This document shows, piece after piece, positions 24,414 through 36,200 of a stretch of 64,000 bases of DNA. A program made the translations under genes and the position numbers. Numbering within the stretch: the stretch's first letter is position 1; each line of letters starts with the position of its first letter. The notes beneath the pieces were generated by a model. It was not told the origin of the DNA, did no database searches, and worked only from the letters and a program-made list of their open reading frames with translations. Source of the DNA: Mycteria americana (Eukaryota > Chordata > Aves > Ciconiiformes > Ciconiidae); NCBI RefSeq assembly GCF_035582795.1, contig NC_134367.1, positions 84,675,062 through 84,739,061 on the forward strand. Reading direction: 5' to 3'.

Positions 24414-26089
24414 ATCTATTTTTTCTGCATAAAACTTGCTATTTTTGCACGACCTTTGGCTTCGCAGCAATGCCAGAGAAGCGCCCCGGCTGCGTTTCCC
24501 CTAGAAAGCGTGAATGTAAGATTTTGTTGCTGGACGCTTGCACCAAAGACATGTTCAAGACCGATAACTGCTAGTATCTGTCACAGTGCCATTTCTGCGC
24601 CGAGCAAAGCGCGTGGGAGCCCTCTCTGTCCCCCTGCTCCCTGCCTGCTAAAACCCAACTGAAACTCATTACATACCAGGAATACCAGCGTCCCGCAAAG
24701 CCTGTGCTGCACGGAGGAGGCTCTCCCTCGCTCCCTTTTTTCCCTTCCGCCCGCTTGGCTAGGTCTTTGGCAGAGCCCCAGGACTTCAGAGGGGGGAGCG
24801 GAGGGGGGCTTGGGAGGGCAGCGACTTCCCGAGCATACCCACGGCCTCATTTTGATCTGCGGTGCTGCCTGCTCATTTCCATTTCACAGATGCTGCTGAG
24901 CTCTGCCACCGAGAGACAAATCCCAGAAGGGGAAGGGAGCGTGGTGGGGAGGGAAGAGATGAAAGCAGAAAAGAGCCGCATTTATTAAGCTGTTTTTCTT
25001 TCAGTGAAAAGAAGCATTTATCAGTGATTTCATATATCATGTGAGATGTGGCTCCCTGCCAATTTCTAAGGATGCAAACAAGCCACTGACATCATACACT
25101 GAATATAGAGCAGCTCCTGCTTTGGGTGAATAAATAATGCAGATGCAAAAGCCCAGGTCTACAGTTACACATTCATTACCATCCGTCTGTCAGGTTCTCA
25201 TCATCGAGAGAACAACGTCCGACTCCAGCAAGGAGTGACAGGTGAAGAATGCAAAACAACTGCAGACAATAGGTGATTAAGCAGAATTTCCTTGTTCTCT
25301 GCTTTTTTCTTACAGCTACATTTCATTTCGGCAGGAATCCACGGTGCAGCTTTTCCAGCGCAGCTCTGCCGCCTCCCTCCCTTTCCCCGCGAGCCAAGCT
25401 GGAGCGACAAGCCTGGGTGGGGAGAGCCTGAACAATGAACACGGCCAAAATGTGGAAACTTCCCTAGGCGCTTAGCGGGGGAAAAAAAAGCAGAAGAAAG
25501 AAAAAGGCAAAGGAAAAAAAGGCTCTGGTCAGACTGTGCAAGCAGTAAAGCAGCAGCATCCTCCCATGAAACACAAGTTTTCCATGCCCTGTCAGAGAGG
25601 TTTTAATCAGGGTCTCCCAATGCTAATCGCTCGTGATTCCTCTGGTGGTTTTATTTAAGGCACCCATTTTAACAGCTGCACAAGCGAATCTGTAGCTGGC
25701 TCCACAGCGTATTATTTTAGCTCTCAGAAAGCACCCCAAGAAGGATGTCTTGATAATAAAACCCAGTCGATACTTCCCCCCTTCTCCTCCTTCAGATCAA
25801 AGGCACTGCGCGGGAGGAAGCATCCCACCCCATCCTTACTGGGGGAGAAGAGAGGCAGGAGAGCAGGAAACAAGAAGACAATGCGCCATCAAAGCTGCCG
25901 CAAGGTGTTGGATCAATGACAACATCTGCATGAGGGTCTGGGCTACAATAGGAGCTGTTACCATGGGAACGGGCAAAAAAGCATCAGGCGGGAAGGAGCA
26001 GGTGATGATGAAAGGTGGGAAAGCAGGAGAGAATATTTTTAGATCGCTTAGGAGGAATGCTACACAATGACATCATCCTATCTCGCTAT

Positions 26090-26420
26090 TTGCACCCGTG
26101 CTGTGTAACGCATTGTGCGGTACGCTGTCTGCCCCAGGCTGTTAAATGGGAAAATGTTATTATGGATGTGAATTATAAATACTGCGGTGAAACTTGAGCT
26201 TGGGAGTTATTAGGCATCACTATTCTGTAATAAAGGAGAGCATTTAATACACTATGCTGTACAGATTCACTGTACGGTGCAAGAAACATTGTGTCTAGGA
26301 TTTTAATATTCCCAGAAAGTAATTATGAGTCATCCTTTTATTGTTACTAAGAAGCAGAGTGCAAATAATTTTACACGTTTGATATCCCACACATCAACGA
26401 GCCTTTTGCACAGGAGAAAC
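26090..26420. promoter_or_regulatory. Candidate conserved non-coding element
   Basis: Unique DNA of moderate AT content holds TAATTATGAG, GTGAATTATAAATAC and two CTGTAC words 14 bp apart (about 26260-26276). It has few CpGs and no repeat similarity. The call rests on texture alone. Confidence 0.28.
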
Positions 26421-28534
26421 ATGGCCTAATTTTCCAGAGCGCTGCGTGCCAACATGCTCCGAGTGAACGTGGTAGTAGTCGTAGGTGCTCAGCGCTGCCA
26501 AAAATCCAACCATCCATGACACATGTGAAAGAAGCCTCATTAATCTCGAAAATACAAAGTGTACGTTTCGCTGCCTGTTTTCAGCTCCGCAGGTAGGGCC
26601 AGACCTCTAGTGAAGGACCCAATAGATACCCCGGTCTCTGCTGAATATAGCCTTGATTGGGGGGGGGCGGGAATTCCGACCCTCGGACCCCACTCCTGGC
26701 TGACAAACAGAGGGGAAAGCCTCCAGCCTGGAGAGGTGAAACAAGCCGGGGCTCGTCTGCCTTGCACCAGGACACGGGTGCCCGGAGCCCGCCGCACTGG
26801 AGAGGCTGGAGTTGCTATTCCCATCATGTCGCCAGCGGTGAAGTCGGAAGGGTAAACCCAGAGGAATGTGCTTCTTGCGGCTGCAAAACTCTGAGCCTGC
26901 TCTCTGCCCTGGAATAACCATCGGTAAATGCCGTGCTCAGCCAGAGCGTGTCCAGGGCCACCGGAGCCTGTCACTGGAGATGGGCAGGGACTGAAATTCC
27001 CGACCCATGCTGATACCCACCGACGCTGCCAAAATACCGCCGGGTGAGTGACAGGGCTTGCCCTAGCTTCGCCCCGTGCGAAGCGAAGCGTGTGGGTCCT
27101 CAGCCATTTGTTTTCGCACTTAGGACTAACCCCTGTGTCAGCGGGCGAGAACAGGAGGGGGGTAACCAGCGCGGTGCCGGGAGCCGGTGCCAGGGGAGCG
27201 GGCCCAGGGCAGGCAGCGGAGCAGAGCCCGGCTGCGAGGAGTGAGCTAGGCTGATGTCATTTTGCAGCGCTCCGCCTAGGTGAGCTAAATATACCCTCCC
27301 TTGCCCACCCCCCTTTCCTGCTCCCCGCCACTGTGCCGCCCGTCCCAAGGGCACGAGCGGGCACGGGTGGGCCGGGGGCAGCGGCGGGAGGCTGGGGGCG
27401 TGCGGCCACAGCCCCGGCCTCCGCTGCCCTGCCGTAAAAGGCACTGGTGCGCAGCCCAGCCAACTGGGGAAACAGAGCAAGAAATAGCACAGAGACGATG
27501 GCGGATGAGCAGAAATACAAGTGAGCCAGGGAGTTACCACCTGCCTGTAGGCAGAGGTTGCTTAAAGCAAGGACAACAGGTAGCAAAACCTGATTTTTAA
27601 TTTTTTTTTCACCGTGCAATCACAATGTGCCACTCTTCTCTCTGTTTAAGCTCTCCTTCCTCACAGAAGATCTGACTCTAAATATATAATGAATAATGAA
27701 ACATGCTGATGTATGTGTGCTGCTTCTGATCCATCTTCAGGGGGAGAAGATGAACATTACCCAGCACAGCATAGCTCAGACAGCCAAGGGTCCCATAGGG
27801 CACGTCCACGAAGCAGGACTAGAAAAGGTGAGTGAAACAACAACACCTGAGGACATTTTCTTTCCTAGTCTAAATGCAGTCTTCTGTCTCCAACATCCCT
27901 GAGTCTGTTGTGCTTAAATCTCCTGACTTAACTAGACCATGCCTGAAACAGCAGCCTTTTTTATGACATCATTGGCTAACTTGACCTATTCTGCACATGG
28001 GCTTCGTTCAGCTTATCCTCACCCCCCTTTCCTAGTTAAGCTAATGCCCAGCACAATGCTGAAAAACTTTTGCTTTCTTCCTGGCAGCTCTTTTTTGGCT
28101 CTTCTCATTTTATTTTATTTTTGAGGAAGGAGGTTAGGGTGCTGCATCTTACAATATTAGTGTTGGATATAGATGAAACAATAGTTCATACAACTTATCA
28201 TTTAATTTGTATTATATGTTAGCTTTGGCAGTGCAGGCATTGTAGTCATGCCAGTAGAGAAACTTTGATCTGAATGAGTGTAAAACTCAGCCAGGCTTGA
28301 AGTAGGGTTGCAGAAAATAATTTCAAATATTAAAAATCCAGCCCATGCTTTTGGGGATACAGGTGCTGTTGATGCCCTAAATATCCCATTTTATAAGAGG
28401 CATGACCTCTCTGCAAAAATCAAGGACCATTTTAGGACAACATACAACTTGGGACGAGGAGTCACTCTGGACACGTGGGGAATTCACCAGACACATTTTG
28501 GGCTCTGCCCCAACCTGAATCACAGCAGTCGCGG

Positions 28535-29385
28535 ACATGTATGGCTCAAGGGACCTCCAGAGATCATCCAGCCCCTCTTCCCCTCCCCTTCCCTCTCTTC
28601 CTGTCTGATATCCCCAACTGATATTTGTTTAACCTTTTTAAAATATCTTCGGTGACAGGGACAGCCCTCCGCCAGGGCTCACCTCTCCTGCTGGTTACAG
28701 CATGTTTTTTCCTTTAGCTCTAACCCAGCTCACTTTCACTGAGAAACAGCTCACCTTCTTCTCTGCCTACCTGAAGATGAGTTGGTCTAATGGCAATCCT
28801 TACATATTTGACACATTGCCACGTCTGCCCTCATCCTCCACTCTTCCGGCCTGGACAAACCAGTTCTTTCAACCTTTCCCTGTAAGCCACATCTTGCAGG
28901 CTACCACCATGCCCTGCTCTCCTCCATGCTCGCCTGCATCATCCCTGGAGCAGCAGGATGCCGTCCTCCGCCTGGCTCAGCCCTGGGGAGGGAGGAACGG
29001 TGACTTCCCCAGTCCCACATCTGGCGTGACCACTGGCACCTCCTGCTCGGCCCCTTCCCCGTCCTGGACCACCGGCTGCTGCCTTGCTGCTCGCCTGGAC
29101 CTCCCCTGCTCTGCTGCTGCCAGCCTGGCCCTTCCCCACGGCATTGTTATCCGCTTGAGTCCTCCTTCTAAGTGTGTGCTGTGCACTCCCCTGTATTGAA
29201 TTTCGTTTTATTGATCTCAGACCATTTCTCCCATTTGTCAAGACCGCTTTGATTTCTAGCCCTCCAAAGTGCTTGCAAAGTGTGCTTCCCCACCTGGAGA
29301 CACCCACAGATTTTAAAGTGTGCTTTCTATCCCATTACCCTCCTCATTAAGGATATAAATAAATAGCAGCATGACCCAGCGCCGT
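28535..29385 (-). mobile_element. Ancient CR1/L3-type LINE fragment, antisense to the plus strand
   Basis: The plus strand begins with GGGACCTCCAGAGATCATCCAG (28550-28571), close to the reverse complement of the CR1/L3 3' tail. It then runs through the standard sequence (AAATATCTTCGGTGACAGGGA, CAACCTTTCCCTGTAAG) to the diagnostic stretch TTTTATTGATCTCAGACCATT with TGTCAAGACC and CTCCAAAGTGCTTGCAA (29207-29281). Order and spacing fit one element whose 3' end is at about 28.54 kb. The middle (about 28.93-29.15 kb) has diverged or holds an insertion. It is non-coding now. Family recognition is from memory of the consensus, not a search. Confidence 0.75.
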
Positions 29386-32300
29386 CTGTTTGCTCGCTGC
29401 TCTCCCCTCCCTCCCTCTGACCTCTCCCACTACTGGGGCAGCGAGCCCCCTCGCCTGTGAAACGCAGGAGGGACACGGGCTTGCCACCGGTGACGGCAGC
29501 CCCCTGAAGACAGGGGGTAAAGCACAACGTCCCACGCTCAGCAGCTTGCTGCTGCCGGCGTCACGCATTAGAGCCTTGCATCTGACGTAGGCACAGCTCC
29601 GTCCAAAGTTAAAAGGCTGCTCCTGTGCGTGTGTGCGTGCGTGGGGGTGTTGAACCTCAAGCCTGTAGCCAGAAGACAAGCTGGGCTTGGTTTGGCTCAG
29701 CAGGACCGCTGAAGCTCGGGCTACCAGAAACGTTTACTGAGCGAGTTTGTGCAGCTTCAGCTCAGGCTTGCCAGGGACCCAGCTGAACAATTAAAGGAAA
29801 TATCAGTTCAGTCGCAGGTTGCAGCACACTCGTAGCCCTGCCTTCAATGAATAAAATTAGTCATTCTCACCGATTCTCTAATCAACCCAGTCCTCAGAGG
29901 TGTAAATTACACTGGCAGATGTATAATCAGGGAAGTTTTCCAAATTAACCTAAAAAACCCCCAAGAACCCACTGAGTCTCTCAGCGCTGGCTGAGCTGAG
30001 CAAGGGCTGTCTAAAACAAGTGCAACACAAAACTGGGCAGCAGCAACCGTGCCTTGTGAAAGACAATGGGAAAACAACCATACTGGAAGGGAGGGCTTCG
30101 ATTCAAGGTGCTGATGGCCCCCCCGGGCCGGCCTTTCCCCAACAACCCTGCCCAGATGCTCGGGACGTGCCTCCAAGCAACTTGTTTGCATGGAAATCCC
30201 ATCAGGATCCTACACCTCGGCAGGTGCAGGAGCACCTCAGGAAAGATGCCAGTCCCTTTGGCTGGCAGACCTGTAGGAAGAAAATAAACCTCAGCACACG
30301 GCTAGGAATAAAACACGGAGGGTGGGGGTACGGCTGTCAACTGGTGCCACCCTCTGCTAAATGCACCCCCACCGGCAGCCTCGGTCTGCCTGTTGGATGG
30401 AGGGGACATCAGCTTGACAGCTTCGGCGTGGTTTTGTCTTCTCACTGCTTCTGTGGTGGGAAACACCAGTGCTCCTTGGAGAAGTGAAGGTGGCTGCTGT
30501 GTGATAGCACCCAGCACACGGCCCGTGCGAAATGGTTATTCACCCACTGACCTGGGTCTGCAAAGGACGTTGGGCCACTTTATTTATTCTCCCTAGAGAT
30601 GTGGATTGAAATAATGGTACTGGTGCGTCCTGTGTAATGAAAAAGAGGAGATGTCAGAATTGAAGTGTAATATTTTAAATGCAGCATTGGAGCCTTTAGA
30701 GGAAAATGATGAAGCAAACCAGCAGAACTTGAGTTACAAGTGTAGTGCCTGCGTGACCTGGGGGCACAAAAAGAGTTCAGATGGGGCCCAGCCTGCTGCT
30801 TTATGTACCCACTGTTTTATTATGTAAAATAAAAATAAAATGGATTCCAGCAAATAATGGTAAATATTTGATGATGTAATTATGCCTTATTAATGCAATG
30901 TTCTTTCTTTTGCAAATTAAATTTGCAGAGGAATTCATCACCCATTTCATTTTTATTATTTAGGCCATGAGTATGTCACAGTTGTTTGTTATGTACTTTC
31001 ATAACCATTTGATTAATATTAAATGTTTAAAATAAAAACTCCATTTATATTTTAGTTATAATGGCCCTACGAAAATATTATGAATACGAGTCGGTATTTA
31101 TGGCCCACATTAGTTCTTAGTACTACTTTTGATATTTTTATTGCTGTATAGGACACACACAGTTCATTACATATGAAAAATAGTTTAATTTTCAGGAGCT
31201 TTGTAATGATCCATAAACTGGAGAGTTTTCCTTGCCATGCCGCACGAGCCCTCTCCGTCCTCCCGCTCCCACCTCTTTTATCCTGAAAAAGGCAGACCTG
31301 AGGGAGGGACAAACCTACCCTACCTGCGTGCCCAGACGAGCGGATCTCTTAAAAGGCATGAACGCAGGAGTTACAAGCTTTGAAAATCCTGACAACACAG
31401 CTCCTGTCCACCCAGACATACAGATCTGGACCACAGCTGGGCAGGAACTGGGGAGAGTGTTACCTACCAGGAATTATCTCACGGATCTGTAAGGCGTCTT
31501 TCGTGCCTGTTGGATGTGGTAATAAACTGAACCCTGTATGTTTGACAATGACCCTGTGCAGAAAAGCTCCTTGTGGCCACTACAGCGGGTGGCCACAAGG
31601 ACCTACTGCTGTGGGTTTCAGGCTCCGAAGATGCCCAGGAGGAGCAGGCTCCCCTGCGGCACCGGGAGCAGCATTAGGTTTTCTGCTCCAGTATCTCCGG
31701 CAATTTCAAGTGCTTCAGGTTTTTTTTTTTTTGTAGCACTGCAGAGAAATGCTGTGGCTTCTATTAAAAAAACAAAAAAGGACCAAAAAAACCCCTCCCG
31801 AGCACTCCCCTGCTCTCTGCCAACCCACTGCGAATCAAGCAATCCCATGCGATGTTTTCGGATGGATCAAAACCGCCACAGTCATTACTCTGTGTGTGTA
31901 GGATGATAGTCCTAAACCAGGTACCTACGAAGGCCTTACTTTCCTTTTGCTACACCGGCTTGGTGCTCTGTCAGCTTTGACAACGTCCTTACAGACTCTA
32001 AATGTCACTGTATCTGCTACCGGCCGCAGGCTGCGCGCACAGAGCATCTTCTTCCCAGCTCCCGTTATGCTGGATTTCACTGGCATGCTAGCATGTCGCC
32101 TGCAGGAAGAAAATCGGATCCCTTGCTAAACGTCCTAATGACAGCAGGAGACACGGGGCTGCAGATGACAGCACCTGTCCCCACCACCACTTCCACTGCT
32201 GGAAAATGACAGGTCCCGGCTCCCTCGGGACGACAGGGCGCAGCTAGGCTTTCCTTGCCCAGCTTCCTCTTAGTGGCTTGGAAGAAGCATGCTTACTTCC

Positions 32301-33168
32301 AGCTTCGCTGGGCTTTTATGAGACATGGTGGACTTCTGCCACACACCTCGTGCTCGTTTAAAGTGGTGCAAAGTGAATACGAAACCTCCCCTGTCTGTCT
32401 TGACGGCTTCCTAATGGCCTTGCCTTGCTATGCCTGACTAGCCGAGGCCAACGGCTGCGATGGCTGGTCCGTAAAGCAGCAGTAGGATACTCACCTATGT
32501 GAAGCCAGCCAATGGTGCCGGACTTTAGCAAGTTAAACAGTCTTTGCAAATATTCTCCTCCAAAGCCTGCTCCTCCATTTCTGAAACGCTGCCAGACAGC
32601 CGTCCTACCTCTGCGGCGGGTTAATATCCCCTGCGATTCAGAGTTTGCTAGGCTGAGCGAGCAGAGACAGCTAGCAACAAAAGGCTTGTATTCTCCTCCG
32701 TGGCTGCTGAAGTGACATTTCAAACAAACAGAGAAAATGTTCCTGAAGGTAGAGAGATTTAAGTACCAGAGGTAAAAGCAGCTGCCTCCCCCTGCACCAC
32801 CAGCGCTTGCTCTCAAGAGCTCATCCTGATTCTCATTTCGGTTCCCCAGGCTCCAGAAGCACATCAGGCATGGCTTTCCACTGAACTGAAACCTCTCATT
32901 TTGGGTGATGTTAAGCAAAATATTTTCTTCCTGAGGGTGGTTCAGGAACTTTTGGGCTGTGGGAGGACAGGCAGAGTGTGCACAGGCCCGCATGTGCTGT
33001 TTTCACCCCTTCCCTCTCTCAAATACACGCACACGCTGCCTCTGCCCGTGAAGACCGCTGAAGAAGCATGGGCTGTGCGTGGCCGTGACCTTTTCACTGC
33101 AGCCCGCCGTGGGCTGCTAGGTCCGAAGAAGAGAATTCAGACCTCAGGTTGCAGAGGCAGGGGAGCCA
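29386..33168. other. Intergenic, no gene seen
   Basis: This holds ordinary DNA to 30.6 kb, the AT-rich candidate enhancer at 30.64-31.21 kb, a perfect 13-bp stem hairpin at 31568-31601, a T-run of about 14 at 31720, and unique DNA to the CR1 tail. The 211-codon minus frame at 32358-32993 has no recognisable domain. Confidence 0.6.
30640..31210. promoter_or_regulatory. Candidate conserved enhancer (AT-rich, homeodomain/POU motifs)
   Basis: This is a block of unique, repeat-free AT-rich DNA between GC-richer flanks. It carries TAATTA (30877-30882), several ATTAAT words and a 17-bp palindrome TGCAAATTAAATTTGCA (30911-30927) built of two inverted POU-type half sites. Its texture is that of developmental non-coding conserved elements near transcription-regulator genes. 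Conservation cannot be tested here, so this is inference. Confidence 0.35.
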
Positions 33169-33236
33169 GGACCCGGTTGGATTCGATGATCTTAAAGGTC
33201 TTTTCCAACCTATACGATTCTGTGATTCTGTGACCC
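33169..33236 (+). mobile_element. CR1 retroposon 3' tail
   Basis: The words GGTTGGATTCGATGATCTTAAAGGTC, TTTTCCAACCTA and the terminal octamer-type repeat ATTCTGTGATTCTGTGA are the hallmark 3' end of avian CR1. The terminal repeat ends at about 33233. Only the tail is recognisable, typical of 5'-truncated CR1 insertions. It looks younger than the 28.5-kb fragment. Confidence 0.88.
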
Positions 33237-36200
33237 CATTTCTAAGTGCTGGGTGGGGGCCCTGCCCATTGTCAGAACAGGCTGTGCTTTGTTTCCTTCC
33301 AACGCCCCTGTCTCGGAAAGCAGGAGGGGAGCAGCTCCCGGCCCCTCCGTGGGGCTGGCGGCCGCGCCTGGGCTGGCAGGGCAGGGCAGCGGCACCCGGA
33401 ATGGGGTTTGTGCCCCCTGGCCTCCCGTGCTGCCCTCCGCTCACGGGGCTGCCGCCTCCCTTTAAGGGCAGAGAGCTCCATGTTTCTCAGCCACCTTCGT
33501 AAAATAGGCAGGGGAGAGGGTGTCAGAGTGGGAGGCCTGATTAATTTGGTTTGAAGGTAGCAGCCAGCATGCAAAATAGATGGCTGTTTGGCCCCTGGGT
33601 CCCGCCTCGCATCTCTGCTAACTTGAAGGGAAGGCGGCCTTCCTCCGTTCAGAAACTGTGCTTCCCTTCGGCTGTTGGGCTTCAGGATCTTTGAAAAGAA
33701 ATAGAGCTCTGGTATGGAAACCGGCAGCAAAAGCCTAGGACAACGACTGAATTTTACTGTTAAAAATACTCAGTCCTTTGAACAAACTGAAAAAAATAGA
33801 ATAGCTTCTCACAGACTAGAGGAAAGATGCAGCAGCATTATCAGCTAGGGCTAGACCGTGCACGGCAGCCACTGTGCGATGGCAAGGGACGGGGGGATGA
33901 AGCCCATCGAGTCCCTTTGCCTCGTGTCATTCCCAAAGTGCAGAGCCCGGCCGTTTCCGGAGCCGCTGCCATGCGGGGCTCTGCAGCAGTCAGGGCCACG
34001 GGGCTGCCTCCTGCGAGCTCTGTTTGTTTCTGGAAACTGAAATACTTCAGCTTCCAAATCATGACAGGAGAAGGTGCTTTACTTAGGGGTGAAATTAGAG
34101 CCAAAATCTATTCCTGGCAATGACTTGAAGGTCACGCACCAACAAAGAGTTCCTACCCCATCGGTATGTGCTGGTAGACAGATGCTGCTGTTGCTCTTTC
34201 TCTGACAGTGACAGATTTTAGGCTTAGCATGCCACCCTTTCATGGGTGTGTTTGTTTTCTCCTCCAGTCTGCATTGCTCTCCTAATCCTTGCCCCCAACT
34301 CAAGTTTCACCCACTTGTGCCCTCCCCAAAGGGACGCAATTAGGCACAGCTAGCGCAGATCTTTACAGTAACAGCAAACTCCTTCCTGCCTGCAGACTTG
34401 ACCAGCAATGAGACGGCAATGCGACTTTGCAAGCGTGCCCTGCGTAGCCTCTGGTCTTGGTATCCCCTGAGGTGAGCGGAGCAGTTCACTCACAGCCCTT
34501 GCACCCATCGCAGGAGGCTGGGGACAGCCTAGGGGACTCAAAAGTGGAGGCCGGTCAGCAACCCCCTGAGATGTGTCCATGGAGATATGTCCCATCGCCG
34601 TCTTTCCCAGCTGGTGGGCTGCAGCACCGTGCACTAACCTCTGAGGTGGCTGTGGGGAGCACAGCCCTGGTTTGCAGCGCTAAGGGTCTGGCTCCCCTCC
34701 TTAGGCACACAGCAGAGGTCCTTCACAGGGCAAATGTCTTGGTCCTCACCCTCTTTGGAGGGTTCAGGCTCCCAGAACACAGAGGTAGTTTATTACCAAA
34801 TTTGGCCATTCCCTCTTGCTCTTCTCTGGAGTAAGACAGCCACCATACAGAATAGTGGGGAACGAAGCTCCCAAAAGGGGAGCCCTGCTACCCCACCACC
34901 ACCGCTCTGGTGCCTCTCCATCTCAAGAGGATGATTTTTTTAAGGCAGCTCTCCACGGGTGTTTGGCATATAAGGAGACATCAGTAAGAAACACAGGAAG
35001 CTGAGGGTTATGAATGGTGGCCACGGGATGGGCAAGTCAATCAGAGATAAATTGGGAGTGAGGAAAGAGGAGCCTGATGCACTACTGATCCCCATGGACA
35101 GAGATGGATTAGAGCAAACAGTTGCCTGTATTTATAACCTTCCCAACACCCTGCTGCGCCCGAAGGAGAGGAGAGAGGAAGGATCACAAGACCCTCACTA
35201 GCTAGGGCTTGGGAAAGGAAGTCTCTGAAATGTGAACACTGGACATCCCCCCCCGGGGTCGAGATTTTCCATGGTGTCACTCCCACTGTCACTTGCGGGT
35301 GGAGCGCTCTGGCGAGCCGATCCCCACTCCCCAGCCCGCAGGAGGGATTTTCAGGAGCCCAGAGAGCCAACCTGAAGGGAGGCAGGGAGAGGTCTGCTCC
35401 TCTGGTCCCTGCCCCACACCCCCTGCTGCCTCCAAGGGCTGGCTGAGCTAATTGGTTTATTACGAGTACAGTCCTTTTCAGTGTGGGTCTGTGTTTATGT
35501 TTACTTTTAGGAGCTAGAGATGGTACAGATGGCTAATTTGTTTGTTCAGTATTGTTCTTTCTAGCTGCCTAGAGCTGTTTTTGTACTTCTGTATTTGTCA
35601 TGGTTACTGCATACTCAAAATCTCAAGTGCCTCCTTTCCTGTATGGCGGAAAGCTTACTGAGTATCAATCAGCTGAAAAATCACGACTGTTTAGGAGGAT
35701 TCTCTCTTTCACCCCCCTGCCCCTTTGTCCGGCGCTAGCCCCCATTGCCTTTCTTTAGGCGGGGAGCTCTCGGAGACAGAAAGCCAGCTCCAGCGCAGAG
35801 GTTTCCCAGAACACCCAGAAAACACGGACGACGGGCCTTCCCCTAGCTCTGAGAGCCCCCAAAATGGGTCACCTCCCCTGCAGGTTAGGGAGGAATACGG
35901 GCAGGGACAACTAGTGCCGCTGGCGAGAGAAACGGTGGTGGTGGGGAGGGAAGCAGCTGCGTTTGATCACACAGCATTGCAGCCCAGTTGCTGCTGGTGG
36001 GAAGAGCAAGCCCACTGATTAGCATTCCCAAGAATACAATTAGGAGACAAGGCTATTTTCAGCGGTGTCCCCTCTCATGGCTTGTAAAGACACAAGCGCA
36101 AAGAAGCCTGGAGTGGGCGCTTCCTCCACCGCAGGCACTGGATGGCTTATATTAGCACAATGCTCCAAATCCCCTGTAAGTCCTCCCAGAAAGGGAGAGT

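Larger units (their letters stand above)
23121..28534. other. Intergenic with a GC-rich patch at 26.65-27.45 kb
   Basis: Besides the MITE remnant at 24.3 kb and the candidate element at 26.1-26.4 kb, a CpG-containing GC-rich patch lies at 26.65-27.45 kb, including a run of nine to ten G near 26660. It might be a distal promoter or enhancer. No exon is supported; opposed frames of 98-146 codons look compositional. Confidence 0.55.
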
